Shown piece by piece: positions 30,557 to 42,819 of a DNA stretch of 64,000 nt. Origin of the DNA: Acanthosepion pharaonis (taxonomy: Eukaryota > Mollusca > Cephalopoda > Sepiida > Sepiidae); NCBI GenBank assembly GCA_903632075.3, contig CAHIKZ030005641.1, forward strand, positions 1,702,501 to 1,766,500. The letters are read 5' to 3'. The notes beneath the pieces were generated by a model, which saw only the letters and a program-made list of their open reading frames with translations, was not told where the DNA came from and ran no database searches. Within the stretch, counting starts at the first letter, position 1, and the number at the start of each line of letters is the position of its first letter. The translations under genes were made by a program, and so were the position numbers.

Positions 30557-30771
30557 TGCTTTGTGAGTTTAAATTCTATGAAATGGCGCAGTAATGTATT
30601 GTAAAGTTACACTTAAACCACACTGAAAGCGCTAGTTCTCATTCGATCACAGAATGTAAGTAGTGCTGAAGCTGGTCTGTGCTTAGATAGGGTGTTATTT
30701 GGGAGCAACGGGTATGATGAGCGCTAGTCCAAGTCAGTTGCGCTTAGAAAGACAGATTTTTTTTTTCGAAT
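30557..30771 (+). repeat. 5S rRNA-derived retroposon, copy 2
   Basis: Partner of 26831-27045 with the same ends (TGCTTTGTGAG to T10-CGAAT). As in copy 1, a family B SINE lies about 60 bp upstream. Confidence 0.7.
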
Positions 30772-30989
30772 TATATCCTTCAACAATATTTGCCGGGTTT
30801 CAAATGTTTTAATATTTGGGAACTTACAATAAAAAAGAGACAATTTTTTTTATCTCGGACATTTTTGTTAGTATTATTTGAAGTTGGGGAAGTCAGTATA
30901 TGGAAAACAAAAAAAAAAAACATCATGTACGTTGTTTTCGGTATTATCCACGATTTTGGGGTCTCAAAAGATGACACCCACAGATAAGT

Positions 30990-32815
30990 AAGTGACTACT
31001 GAGTAATACATTTAATGACATTTTATTTTTTAAGAAAAAATATTAAAGTCAAAACTTACTAATAAATACGGTTCAAAGTTGACTTTTTGCAGCGTTTTTA
31101 TTTGCTTTTGCACATTTATCTGCGTAGGTTTACGAGTGGAAATGTCGTCAATTATTTTATGGAGTCTTTAACTTTTAACGAGATACTTCTTTCTTTTCTT
31201 TTTTTTAACGCAAAATGCAGGTCGTTTTATTTTGTCTTTTGTTTTTTGGGTTTTAGAGTTTATTTATTTATTTACATTGTACAACCGTCATGAAGGAAAA
31301 ATAGTGGTGAAGATACTGATTAGAATTGGACTCGATCCAATTTACTTGATAGTTTGTCCGGCAAAAACAACGTCTTACTAGTTGTATCAGGAATGTTGGT
31401 TGGTATTATTTTTTTCTTGTTTACAGAATTTTGTGTATTTGTTTATTGAATTATTATACCCTGCCATTCTACTGAATGTTTATTGAAATATACTTCAGTT
31501 TATTTATTTAACAAGTTGCATGAGTTAAAACAAATTACTATACATTTTTTTTAAAATCAATCACCACGTTCTATTGCTATTAAATTTGTAGAACTCCTCA
31601 ATAAAATAATCCATGTAAATGTCTATGTACTGATATGGAAAAAGATTGAAGATTTTCAATAATATATGTATATTATTTGGAATGCAAATTTTGAGACAAT
31701 ATTTGAAAGGCGGGGAATGACATTCTGGATTATGGTGAAGAGGTTGAAATGGACAAAAGTTTGAAAACCACTACTCCAGAGCAGTCACGTGCTTGTAACA
31801 TTTATGTAAGAAATATTTTTCATTTTATGCATAATAATCAGAGTTAGCTTTATAATTTTGTTGGACGAGGCGCATATTATGCCACAGACGGAAAAATGTA
31901 GCTGTTGGTCTATTTTATTTAATGTAGGCAACTGCCTACTTAGAAGGCACGTCCCAGCTCTAGACGAACTATCAGGTCTCTCCATTTTTCATTACAATTA
32001 TTTCTGAAAAATCTCTTCATGTACTTCTTCGCCTATTCTAAACTTTTCTCTTTGTGATGTTTACTTAAAGGCAATAGTTTAGTTGTATTTAATGTTTTAA
32101 CTGTCTTTAATAATCTGTCTTTTCTCTATATAAATTTGTAACACAAGTTTCTTCATTTTTTTTTTTTTTGTTGTTTTTTGCTGGTTAATCCATTTTTCTT
32201 CTTTTTGACCGTTTTAATTTTTCTCAAATCTCTTTCTGTGAGATTCTTAAAGCCAGTTTTTTTTTCTTCTTGTTCTCATTTTGCAAATGTTTTTCAAAAT
32301 TTATCTTTTCATTTCTTTTGTTCGTTTTTTTTTTTTTTTTTTTTTTTTGATTGTTGACCTCTATTCAACTTCCCTCGTTTTCTGATCTTGGTAGACACCA
32401 GTCTCATTATTTAAACCACTGTCCCATAAGATACAGTTAGAAAATCAAGTCCTTATTCAAAATACTATGTTTGTAAATCCCCCCCCACCTATCCTTTCAC
32501 AGTATATGTATCCAACACGAAGACAAAATTCCTACTCATTGCAATTCTCTCCTCCTATCTTATGGCCACAGTCTCTCACAAACAAAGACTTTTAGTCTAG
32601 AGACATCTATTTTCATGCAAACGTTATTAAACTGATTAAATATTGTAGTGAGTTCATTTGTCACTGAGATTTGTGCCAGTCTAAGCTCTTTAGTACACAT
32701 CACTCAGTAACTTTACAATATCTTGTTTCTCTTTTGAGGTTCTATCTTTCTAATAAGCCATAGCAATCTTTATATATCGTAAATTAATGAATATATTTTA
32801 TAACTATTTTGTCAT
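30990..32815. other. AT-rich intergenic stretch
   Basis: T-rich runs (32150-32350), no convincing exon, no complete repeat recognised. Confidence 0.4.
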
Positions 32816-32817
32816 TC

Positions 32818-32840
32818 ATATATATATATATATATATATT
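32818..32840. repeat. (TA)n microsatellite
   Basis: About 11 units. Confidence 0.9.
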
Positions 32841-32844
32841 ATAA

Positions 32845-33140
32845 CTTATGGGCGATGTATCATAGAGGTGACTTATGGATTTTATCGGTTTGGGGAAGGA
32901 GCACCTTTGGAAAATACCTGAAAATCATACCACGGATTGACCTAAGCCTTGTTAGTGAAATTGGGTTGACAGAACTGATTGGGAGCACACGAAGCACGGT
33001 CACAAGCCCTCGTGATCAAGGATTTGAGAGTGCTGGCCTTGTTCAAACTGCTAAATAATTCGGTCTCTCCTAGAAACTAAGACCCACTCAGCATAGTTGT
33101 AGTATAAACAATAGGTGGATTGGCTATCATCCTTATATAT
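32845..33140 (+). repeat. SINE family C, diverged copy
   Basis: Matches 14405-14825 through TTTGGAAAATACCTGAAAAT, GGATTGACCTAAGCCTTGTT, CCTTGTTCAAACTGCTAAAT and CATAGTTGTAGTATAAACAA. Confidence 0.72.
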
Positions 33141-33164
33141 ATATATAGAGAGAATTGGGATCGG

Positions 33165-33240
33165 AATCCGACTAAGGATCAAATAGGAAACGTTTATAAA
33201 TCTAATATGTTTCGCAAAGTATCTTCAATGTTATGGGTTG
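33165..33240 (+). repeat. Snapback-family arm
   Basis: AAATAGGAAACGTTTATAAA then TCTAATATGTTTCGCAAAGT matches the arms of 56960-57105. Confidence 0.55.
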
Positions 33241-33269
33241 TAATCTGACATTTCGGCTTCAGTCAGTTT

Positions 33270-33530
33270 CTCACCACCGTTATATAGCTTCCCTGTGCGT
33301 TTTTTAGAAATATTTTAATTGTAACTGTCCTTTGTCTATGTTACCTCGACTTCACGAATTTAAGCGCAGTACTAGATTGGCAGTTAGGTCATAATTTCAT
33401 TAAGTTTCTAGATGTAACCGTAATTAGTTTCTACTTCCGCTCTCATCGCTTCCGGATTCAGGCTTTTCTTTCAATTACAGTCTTCAAAAATAAAATGCAA
33501 CGCCAATCGTCATCTTTCGAATCAGCTCTG
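33270..33530 (+). pseudogene. Degenerate LINE L1a end
   Basis: Contains the block for S-HHRYIASL (about 33280), ELPRLHEFKRSTRLAVRS-like text at 33340-33390 and AAAATGCAACGCCAATCGTC (NVNRH) at 33495. Strongly mutated. Confidence 0.55.
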
Positions 33531-33539
33531 AATTGTAAC

Positions 33540-34900
33540 ATGCAAAACTCAATAAAACAAAGATATTATTTAATTTCAAATGCTTTTATTTGCTTTCGGT
33601 TGTTTTTATGAATATGGACAATATTTTCTGAAAGCATAAGATTTTTTCGATGAAAAATGAATTTTTAATACAATTGTTAAGTCTTAATTATAATAGATTT
33701 TTACATTTAAGTTGTTAAAATATAAAATTAGTTAAAAGCCGCATCGGGTTTCCTAAGTCTCCTTATGAGATAGATCTTTTTTAGCGCGTTGTAAATTGTA
33801 TTATTTTGACTAATCAGAAGATCCGCAGCAATTAAGAAATCTAATTTTGTGCTTATAATTGGGCTGTAATTATAAAGTACGGAAGATCAACCAGAATACA
33901 ATTAAGTTGCGTTATTTGAGTTAAGCATTGTTTTCCGCTGTTAAGGCCTTTATTTTTGCGAAACACGTGTGGAGAAGTTAATTTGATTTTTCAATTTCAA
34001 CTGAGAAGGGTACCTACAAGTATCAGTATCATCTTATGAAATTTATATGATCTTATTTTTATATTAATCTCAGTTATGACATTTTTCCATAAATGAAATA
34101 TCAAAATTAATAATAAAATGAATGGAAATACAAATAACACAGTAAAATGTAATAAATGTACATAAAATTATAGTATTTTATGTACACTTCTGATAAAATT
34201 TCATAAGAAAGGTACCTATAAATTAATTAGATGCCTTTCTTATGAAATATGAAATTTAATCTCACTCTTAATTTTACTTTCTTTATAATATATTTTTCAT
34301 AAAGCATCGTAAACGTAAAGGTGAAAGCTAAGTACAAAAAAAAATTAGAGCGCTGAAAGTTTTCCTTAAAAGTAACGAGGTAAATAATTTGTTCACTTAA
34401 ATGTAAATTATTTCACATTTCTCCTTCCGTAGAACAAATTAGCCTCACGGAATCCGTCAATATGTCATTCATTACCTGTCAAGTGACGCGAAAGTTTATT
34501 ACCAGCTTTGTTTTATTTTCAAATTACATCTTTTCGTCGCAGAAGCTAAATTAAGCTTGGTTCAAAATATTTTAAATAAACATTATAATTTCTGATTTTC
34601 TTAAAATAAGTTTGGAACAAATGATAATTGAAATTAAAAGAATTTCAAAGTGAGATTTCCAGTTTTTTATAAAATGGAAAAAATGGTCAAATTTGCTGAC
34701 TCAAAAGATTTTTAACGAAAATTTCGGACGTGCTAGGAACGATTAAAAAATGTAAAAAAATACCCCCAAAATACTTTGATCTTTCCTCTTAATAATAACA
34801 TAAACATTTAGGCGATAAAATTTTGTTTCCGTCAAGTTTGATGTCTTTTTCATCATGCGATGCTCTTTTTTTAGCGATCTCGTGGAGGTACCTATTTTAA
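33540..34900. other. AT-rich stretch with twin hairpins
   Basis: No coding signal. It contains the two inverted repeats at 34157-34186 and 34198-34248. GGTACCTA recurs at 34010, 34212 and 34888. Confidence 0.4.
34157..34248. repeat. Two adjacent perfect hairpins
   Basis: TGTACATAAAAT (34157-34168) pairs with 34175-34186 over a 6-base loop. ATTTCATAAGAAAGG (34198-34212) pairs with 34234-34248 over a 21-base loop. Confidence 0.85.
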
Positions 34901-34904
34901 CAGT

Positions 34905-34942
34905 AACGCTCTACCTTGAGTGGCTCTCGAGATTTGTAATGA
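34905..34942 (+). repeat. LINE L2a tail remnant
   Basis: AACGCTCTACCTTGAGTGGC and TCTCGAG match the tail at 16275. Confidence 0.55.
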
Positions 34943-35200
34943 TGTAAAAAATAAGCGTCTTTATGAGTTTAGCTCATTTTATGCAAAAATAAAATGAATA
35001 AAATAAAATTCATAGCGTAAAAATAGAAACAAAAAATTGAATCGGGAAAAATAAAGAAAATAAAAAAAACACACACACAAATGAAAGTTCAAACTTTTAT
35101 TCTTTTATTCCATGTTAGTGATGTTTTCTTTTATTGGCTAAAAATTCTGAAACAGAAATGAAGAGGATTTATCACTTATTAGTCAACTTGGTTAAAATAG

Positions 35201-35252
<52 letters not shown>
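35201..35252. repeat. (TA)n microsatellite
   Basis: About 24 units. Confidence 0.95.
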
Positions 35253-35255
<3 letters not shown>

Positions 35256-35488
35256 AGTAAATAATATATCTAACTTTAGTACACACACAAAAACGCATTT
35301 GATGTATAATGCTTCAAGGATTTTTAGTTTTTGTCTATTGTTTTCATGTCGAAGTATAATTGTGTTTTCGACAAGTATTTTACGGAATTGTGTGTGCGGG
35401 CAGGCATGTTGTTTTAAGTGCTCAAAAAATGTTATAGTACCTATATTATTTAATGAAACGTGCATGAATGAAAAGATGCTGCCTAAAT

Positions 35489-35496
<8 letters not shown>

Positions 35497-35533
<37 letters not shown>
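35497..35533. repeat. (AC)(AT)n microsatellite
   Basis: ACACACAC followed by about 15 TA units. Confidence 0.95.
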
Positions 35534-35536
<3 letters not shown>

Positions 35537-35539
35537 ACA

Positions 35540-36640
35540 TACCGTAAATTACAGCGTAGAAGTCTACCTCAATACTTTTAGCTCAAAATTCTGAGTTTGG
35601 CCTATGTCTATCGTATAGGCCGACCTCCAAATATACGGTAGGCTACCAGTGGCCCAAAACTTAAGCGACAGTATACAATAACCTGTACGAAAACTACATA
35701 AGGTCACACTACTTACTCCTATATTCACTAAGCGTAAAATATATTTGCTTTGTATAGTAATTGTATCGGTATATAACTTAATGAACATTTAAAATTTGAC
35801 AGGTATACTGATGAGCACAGTAAATACATCAACAACCACAAAATATTAATACATTATAGCAGGTATCTTTTTCTTTTTTTTTTTTTTAAATACTGCTACC
35901 TATTGCATGTTATTGTTAAAAACACAGTATCATTCATCCGCCATTTGCATCAGTGATATAAACAGACAACCAGTGACACTACCAATATTAATTTCTGTGT
36001 TAATATGTAAAAAACGTCCACCATAGACATGTTTTAGTTTTTGACTTTAAATAAACTTGCTGCACTTAAAAAATATATTAATTTGCATTTTTCTTTTAAA
36101 TTTTCGTTCGATATTTCCTGAAAAAACTGGAATGTATGTGATATCCTTAAAGCATTGGAATTATTTCAATTTTATTTATCTATTTCATAATTTTATGAAA
36201 AGTAACGATTTTATATCCGTATTAAAGATAGGCCTATAAGATAAAAAAAACAATTGGTTCATTTATTTTTTTTTTTTTTCACTAGCAGTTCACAAATATG
36301 AAAAATCAACAAAATCAAAGAACTAACGCCAAAGTCTGGACTACTCACATAGGTGGAAAAAAATTGTGGATTCACTAAATTCATTTAATCCAAACCCACT
36401 TCAAGCCCTTTAAAAATGTTCAAATGATTTTCACGCCTTTTGCTCACGGCTTGTAAGTGGGGTTTATCACCACACCAGATGACAAGCACGTTTTCGAGAG
36501 AATTTTTTTTTTTCATTGCTGGATGACTGGCTTTGAGCCAGCCATACCAAAGACAAATTGACTTCATTTGAAACTGCTCGCTGTTTTTTTATTTATCTAT
36601 TTATTTTTAAATTATTGAAATTATGCTATTGTTGTTTTTT
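35540..36640. other. Intergenic stretch, nothing recognised
   Basis: A short inverted repeat (GGCCTAT / ATAGGCC, about 35600-35622), homopolymer runs, no exon. Confidence 0.35.
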
Positions 36641-36654
36641 TTTCTTTTCCGAAA

Positions 36655-36730
36655 ACTCATCGCGAACCAAAACTACCACCCGGGGCGGACCGCACCACCA
36701 CCCTCCTCTAGCTAAACCACTGCTCGGTGG
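36655..36730 (-). repeat. Possible DNA transposon terminus
   Basis: In minus sense it begins CAGTGGTTTAGCTAGAGGAG and continues into a GC-rich block (GTGCGGTCCGCCCCGGG). It resembles the CAGTGGCGTAGCTAGG ends common among animal DNA transposons. The other end is not seen. Confidence 0.3.
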
Positions 36731-37005
36731 TAAAAGTTTGCATTTTATACATGCCATATAAGTCAACCCCTAGTTTTGGAAAGATATATATATATATATA
36801 TATTTGTAATTAAAATGTATCTCTTTTTTTTTAATCGCGTTCCAACTTTCCCTCCTCAATCGTTATATTGAGTGTTTCTAATATTTTTTTGTAATTTGCC
36901 AACGTATACCTTTGAAAAAGTGTTGGTCGAAAGGTACTTAAGGTATAACATGACGTCCGTTTTGTTTAAATCTATTTTTTATTTCTGCGGGTACAAATCA
37001 CTTTT

Positions 37006-37007
<2 letters not shown>

Positions 37008-37049
<42 letters not shown>
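37008..37049. repeat. (TA)n microsatellite
   Basis: About 20 units. Confidence 0.95.
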
Positions 37050-37054
<5 letters not shown>

Positions 37055-37196
37055 TATGAATCCAAGATTCGCTTGAAAATGAAAAAGAACTAGTGCCTTT
37101 AATTTAATTAAATAATTGAATTTGAAGTTGTTAGTTTCTGTTTTTGAAACGTGACAATTCCTGTGTAGCGAAGGAACCATATTTTTAAATCAGTTA

Positions 37197-37199
<3 letters not shown>

Positions 37200-37241
<42 letters not shown>

Positions 37242-37306
37242 ATATACATACACACACAAACAAATATATATACAAATATATATATATATATATATATATA
37301 CACATT

Positions 37307-37370
<64 letters not shown>

Positions 37371-37372
37371 TA
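37200..37372. repeat. Cluster of (TA)n tracts ending in (GA)n
   Basis: TA tracts at 37200-37238, 37277-37300 and 37311-37347, then about 12 GA units. Confidence 0.95.
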
Positions 37373-37478
37373 TGCTATATTTATGGGTTAAAGTGCTCAA
37401 TACCAAGGATAGAGCGTATATAAATTACAAAAAGTCTACATTGAAATAAACAGCTCAGTGGCGATAGTATGTTTCGTG

Positions 37479-37482
<4 letters not shown>
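37372..37482 (+). repeat. Half copy of the palindromic (TA)-flanked element
   Basis: TATGCTATATTTATGGGTTA, AAGTGCTCAATACCAAGGAT and CAGTGGCGATAGTATGTTTC match the left half of 53211-53375, with TA arrays on both sides in the same arrangement. Confidence 0.65.

Positions 37483-37530
<48 letters not shown>
37481..37530. repeat. (TA)n microsatellite
   Basis: About 25 units. Confidence 0.95.
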
Positions 37531-37533
<3 letters not shown>

Positions 37534-38080
37534 GTTTGACGTGAGGTCAAAAAATGACGGTATATATAATTAATTTTACAATTGTATTGTACATCAAACT
37601 TTGTTGCTTTGCATTTTTATGTTTATGTCCCGTATTTCACAAATATTAAACAAAACTAAATTAAAAATTAATGCTAATTGATCCTCTGCATTGTCTACAT
37701 CCTATAAATGAAAACAGAAGAAAGAAAAAAAGCTAAATGTTAATATATGCTTAAATTTAAACATGAATTACTTTATTTGCATTCAGAATAATGTCTTCAT
37801 GTTTGTGTGTCAAAATATTTTTTCGTTATGCCCTCTGCCTTTCTTTATGTGTTTCTCGATGGGGAATTTCAGACTAAACTCTTTATTCCATCGAAGGGAG
37901 TGGATTGTTCTCACTCCACTATTCATGCTTCGTATTGTTCTTATTTAGTACTGCTTAGTTATTATTACTCTATTGGTTCTAAATCTGTAATACCCGGCCC
38001 AGGGATTGAACTCCCAATTACAATATCACCATATTCACACAACAGCTCTTTAATTCACTAGTCTAGAACCTAAAACTAGC
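37530..38080. other. Unassigned stretch
   Basis: A TTGAACTCCCAATTACAATA motif near 38008 suggests the B box of a minus-strand tRNA-like SINE, but the rest does not align with the families above. Confidence 0.3.
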
Positions 38081-38091
38081 GAAGAACGTCA

Positions 38092-38302
38092 TCATTATTA
38101 TTACTACTACTACTACTAATACTTATACTATTATTATTATTATCATTATTATTACTACTACTAATACTTATACTATTATTATTATTATCATTTTTATTAC
38201 TACTACTACTAATACTTATACTATTATTATTACTACTACTACTACTATTCTTATTATTACTTCTACTATTATTAATACTACTACTACTACTACTACTATT
38301 AT
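38092..38302. repeat. Trinucleotide array (ATT/ACT) with higher-order repeat
   Basis: Alternating TTA and CTA runs with a recurrent block AATACTTATACTATTATTAT about every 60 bp. Confidence 0.9.
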
Positions 38303-38309
38303 GGTCCGA

Positions 38310-39090
38310 TAGACTCATTGACAGGATACCCGCCTTAAAGAAATGCAAAAACTGCTCTCAAGTGTAAAATGTTATATGATCTTAGGTTGTTTTTTTTTTT
38401 TTTTTTAACAAAAATACTCAGTGGAAAATCTCATAATGCTATTTGTGACCTTAGGTCTCCGGTTGGGACCCGGAAGAGAATGAATATACAACAGAAATCA
38501 AAGGAAATAATAATAATAATAATAATAATAATGATAATAATGACAAAAATGAGGATATTAGTCCAAATGAAATTAATAACACCTCAGTCAACAAAAAAAT
38601 AATTTATTTTAAAAGATTATATGTCTACGAAACGATATAACATGCCACGTGACATTTCTGCAGCCTCACTCGAATCGAGATACAGATTAGTAATTCGTCC
38701 ATTTCACTTTATTGAACTCATCTGGTGATGTAAACAAGGGTAACACGCAAAATATATGCGTTTCATATATGTACTTTATATTGTCACGTCGCTAGATCAA
38801 TTCCGACTGAATAGTGAGTTCGATCCCTATTTAGTGATCCATACTTGCGACCATGAACCACATATAAAATACGTTTAGTAAATCATTATATATGTTATAA
38901 ATGAGGAGTTAGCAAATAATTTCCACCATCTCCTTCGAAATATTCACACTTCCTTCACCGAATCACACTGGGTACTGCTCACAAAAAGTAACAGCAAAAT
39001 CCCATACTACGTCCAGTTCACATTGTTAGAATTCCAAAAACATTTGTTTAATATTATTATATTACCTATTTTTATATTTCATATATTCTA
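38310..39090. other. Intergenic stretch
   Basis: Contains a (AAT)n tract at 38508-38533. Nothing else recognised. Confidence 0.4.
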
Positions 39091-39097
39091 AATAAAT

Positions 39098-39778
39098 ATA
39101 TGTTGAGAATCCTTTTTCTGAAATCTTGGACCGGAAGTGCTTCCGTTTTCGGGGGTGGGGTTCAGATTTTGGAATACAGGCTATTTAATATGTATATAGC
39201 ATCTATAAAATGTGGCAGCTTGGAAATGGAACCGAAGCATAAAGACGATATCCCTTTATATTTCATATGACATCGTATACATATACCCTGAGAGTACTTT
39301 TATATAAAATTTAATCATTTTTTTCGATGTACAGGTATAGGTAATTCTCACGCGGATTGATGGTGAAATTAAGATTTCACGTAAAAATAATGTTTTGTAC
39401 TCTCTGTACTTGTACAAAAAATGATAAAGATAAATGCTTTCTTTTTTCTTTTTTTTTTTTTTTACTTTTCTCTACCCATATAGGTATCTGCAGGACTTTT
39501 TGACATTTTGAATAATATCTTATAATATTATCAGAATGAAACACCTCGTAAGTAATCCACGAACGAAGGTGTTACTGTGACTAATCGCTAACAAAAACTG
39601 GCGCCAACGTAGGTTGGGAAATCTTCACCCAGTGGAGATGAGTTCACTTACAACAGCTGCACATTATCTAGGAACCTTCTCAGTGCTATCTGAAATTTTC
39701 CATTTGTGACAAGTCATGTCATCACCTGAAAAACTTTCGGATTTTGGGATTTCGGATAAACGATACTCAACTTGTATA
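39098..39778 (+). mobile_element. Tigger/MER2-like non-autonomous DNA transposon
   Basis: The left end GTTGAGAATCCTTTTTCTGA pairs with the reverse complement of the right end, GTTGAGTATCGTTTATCCGA. Both are flanked by TA. The interior has TTGGACCGGAAGTGCTTCCG and TTCAGATTTTGGAATACAGG near the left and AAAACTTTCGGATTTTGGGA near the right. These blocks closely recall the vertebrate MER2/Tigger (pogo) non-autonomous elements. No transposase ORF. Confidence 0.75.
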
Positions 39779-39784
39779 TGACAA

Positions 39785-40940
39785 ATAAGAACAATGCTAC
39801 GAGCGGGTAGCGAAACGGTCACGTCTCGTTCTACTTCTCAAACTCTAACCCAAAGACCAAACATTCGTATTTTTAAGTGTGGGGGTGCTAAAATTACAGT
39901 TTAACTATGGAATCACTCTTGTATTTAAAGAGGTGGGGTTGGTTGATTTTTGACAAGTTAATACCTGTTGGGTCATAACAGCGAAATCAGTGTTTTTTTT
40001 TGGGGGGGGGTTGTTTTGTTTTTGTTGTTGTTGTTGTTGTTGTTTTTTAATATCTGTTGCTATAAACATTTACTTGGATCGGTGATAGGTAAATATTGCT
40101 CTGTAAGCATTTATTCTGTTCAGAAAGTCGTTTATATTTCAGTCTATAGAGATTTATTTGGTTCGGGTATTGGTAAATATGGGTTATTTGTGTGTGATGT
40201 GAGATTCCCACCAGAAAATACCAATAGTCTGAATCGAATTATATGTCAGTCACGAATCTTTGATTTAAAAGGAGTTGAACTGTGGTGGCCCAATATGTAA
40301 TTGGTTCACCCTGAGAGGTATCAAAGTAGGTTTTCTACATATCATAACATCAAAAGAACTAGATGTTTCAGAAGTTTGGGCTAGAAGATGCTCTCAAAAC
40401 GAGCAAATGCAAAATCAGGCCTCAAAGGATGTCGGTGGCTGCACCGATATTAAAAAAAAAAAAGGAAATCAACCCAACCGAAAATAGGATATACATATAT
40501 AAAACAACCGGATAACATGAAGTTGTACAAACGCCCGACCCACGAGGAAGAAAGGAGGTTCCTTCATGTCTGAGCGAAAAGATTCACTGTTCATAGAAAG
40601 TCCCTGAAAATCACATTCCCTCTACAATTAATTTGATGGGCTCCAGAAGTTAATAAATATATTTCATGCATGAAAGATTTTAGTCGTGTATTCTTATCAA
40701 ACGTTACATATAGATCAGAGTCGGGGATAAGAAAATATAGGTTGTTTATATTTGCGTTTATAAGCATTAACTTGATAGGTGGTCCCCTTGGCGTGATCTT
40801 ATACCTTCGCAAGAGATACAGTCGAATAATCTATCCCAACTTCTGCCGAAAGATAGTATTAAAATGATGGCGGGGGAGGAGAAATACAACAAACATCCAT
40901 TACTATTTCCATCGAAATATTGGTGATACAGAAACATTCA
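39785..40940. other. Intergenic stretch, nothing recognised
   Basis: A roughly 60-bp local duplication (CATTTACTTGGATCGGTGAT and GATTTATTTGGTTCGGGTAT near 40068 and 40147). Small open frames without recognisable domains. Confidence 0.35.
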
Positions 40941-40949
40941 ATATTTAAA

Positions 40950-41535
40950 TTTAGATGTTATGTTTAATTTTAAACATTGTTACACATGGGCTCGTTTATT
41001 CGATTTTTTATTGCTTTTCATTTTCATTGCACGGATGCCTACTTTCTCCAACTCTCTTCAACCTGTTTCTGAAGAGAATTATACAGGAAACACTTCATGG
41101 CCACAAAACTTATATCTGTATCGGTGGGAGACCTGTCTGCAAACTGTGTTGCGATCTTGACTTTATGCTGGGTAGTAACAGTGAGCTGCAAGACCTACCC
41201 ACAAACTCGTTGAAAGGGCTTGCACATATGAAATGGAACTCAACACAGAGAAATCCAAAGTAATGATGAATATCACAAGCAATACCAGTGGCAGCGTCAC
41301 CATGGATGGTGAACTACTGGATGGAATGTCCAGCTTCAAATACTTGGAAGCACCCATGTCAAAAGATGGCACCTGCAACACAGAAATTCGCACATGGATC
41401 TCCATAAGCACAGCAGCGATGGCCAGACTACAAAGGATATGGAAGAGCAACATCAGCTTCCATACCAAGTTCAAGCTCTACAAATCGCTGGTCGTATTCA
41501 TCCTCCTCTACGGGTGTGAAACGGAGATTCCTGGC
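40950..41535 (+). pseudogene. RTE-like LINE, RT C-terminal half
   Basis: Two frames give GCLLSPTLFNLFLKRIIQET (RT motif B region), GGRPVCKLCCDLDFMLGSNS where FADD is expected (the catalytic Asp pair is lost), then MELNTEKSKVMMNI, SFKYLEAPMSKDGTCNTEIR and FKLYKSLVVFILLYGCET. This is the palm/thumb part of a non-LTR RT. The N-terminal endonuclease and the rest of the palm are absent, and frameshifts are present near 41160 and 41230. Confidence 0.82.
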
Positions 41536-41599
41536 TGAGTCAAGAAAAGGGATCCATGAGTCCGATAAAAAAAATCTCCTTGAGAAATCCCCTTGTGCT

Positions 41600-41830
41600 C
41601 GCTCGAAGTCACAAGTCATCCTGAGCGAGGTTTTGAGCTTATTGGCATTGTTCAAAACTCTGGTAATCACGTGGGCTCTTTCCCAGAAGTGGCAACTGAG
41701 TTCCGCACAACATAGTTGTAGTATAATACAGGTTGACTTCAGTGTCAAAGAGATACAAGTGTGCCTGAGCGAACGTCTACAACAGGGATTAGATCGACAT
41801 CCCTGTACACTTCATAATCTCCCGATGCAG
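41600..41830 (+). repeat. SINE family C, 5'-truncated
   Basis: ATTGTTCAAAACTCTGGTAA, CATAGTTGTAGTATAATACA, GGTTGAC and GTGTGCCTGAGCG match the second half of 14405-14825. Confidence 0.68.
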
Positions 41831-42165
41831 ACAAATGCCCACTACGGTACATATATCTAAAAAACGTTTAGTTAAATATATGGTATTACATTATCCTGAT
41901 TTACGGAGAAAATATGACTTTGCTTTAATATAATTCTATAAATACTTGATAAAAATGGCCTTGTGCATAATGCTTGAGGACATATGAAATGTAGGACTCC
42001 AACTAAGGCAACCAACCATCCCGCTTTAGGGTGCTGAAATGGCGTATACCGCCTTAATTGATGCGAGACAGGTTTTTCGTAAATTTTGCCTAAATTTTGT
42101 CTCTTCTTTTTAATGATGTAATTAATAAATACGTACGGCTGGAATACAAGTGAAAATTTGCTTGC

Positions 42166-42206
42166 CTACAACACCCTCTCTCCCTCTCTATTTCTCTCTC
42201 TTGCTT

Positions 42207-42237
<31 letters not shown>

Positions 42238-42754
42238 ATCTCTCACTTGTTTTCTTTCTCTTGCTCGTTCTCTCTCTCTCTTTCTCTCTCTCGCTCTTCC
42301 CTGCTTTCTCTTGCTAACTCTCCCCTTCTTCTTGCACACACTCTCCCCTTATTGCTCTTGCTCACCTCTCTCTTCTTTTGATCTTTCTTCCTCTCCCCTT
42401 CGCCCCCTTCGCCCGCTCTCTCCCTCCTTCGACTCTTCTCTTTCTTTCTCTCTCTCTCTCATATTCTATCTCTTGCACTCTCCTCTTATCGCTCTTTCTC
42501 TTTCCTCTTTCCGCTATCGCTCTCCCATTCTATCTTTTTTATCTCTCTCCCTCTCTTTCCTTCTCTCTCTTGCTCTCGCCCCTTTTCTTTCTCACTCTAC
42601 CTCTCCCGTTATCTCTCTTGCTTTTTCTCTTTCTCCCCTTCTCTATCTTGCTCTCTCTCCCTCTAACTTCTCTCTTTTACTCTCTCTCTCCCTCTTCACT
42701 TTTCTCTTCCTCTCTCTACATCTCCTCTTCTCTCTCTTGCTCTTTCTTTCTCTC

Positions 42755-42797
<43 letters not shown>

Positions 42798-42814
42798 TTC
42801 CTACTGAAATTCAA
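42166..42814 (+). repeat. 650-bp polypyrimidine (TC/CTT)n tract
   Basis: Almost pure C/T on the plus strand with only scattered purines. The Ser/Leu-rich open frames in it are artefacts of composition. Confidence 0.95.
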
Positions 42815-42819
42815 TGACT

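Noticed and set aside
38076..38348. Asn/Ser-rich 90-codon minus ORF
   Set aside because: Translation of the trinucleotide array.
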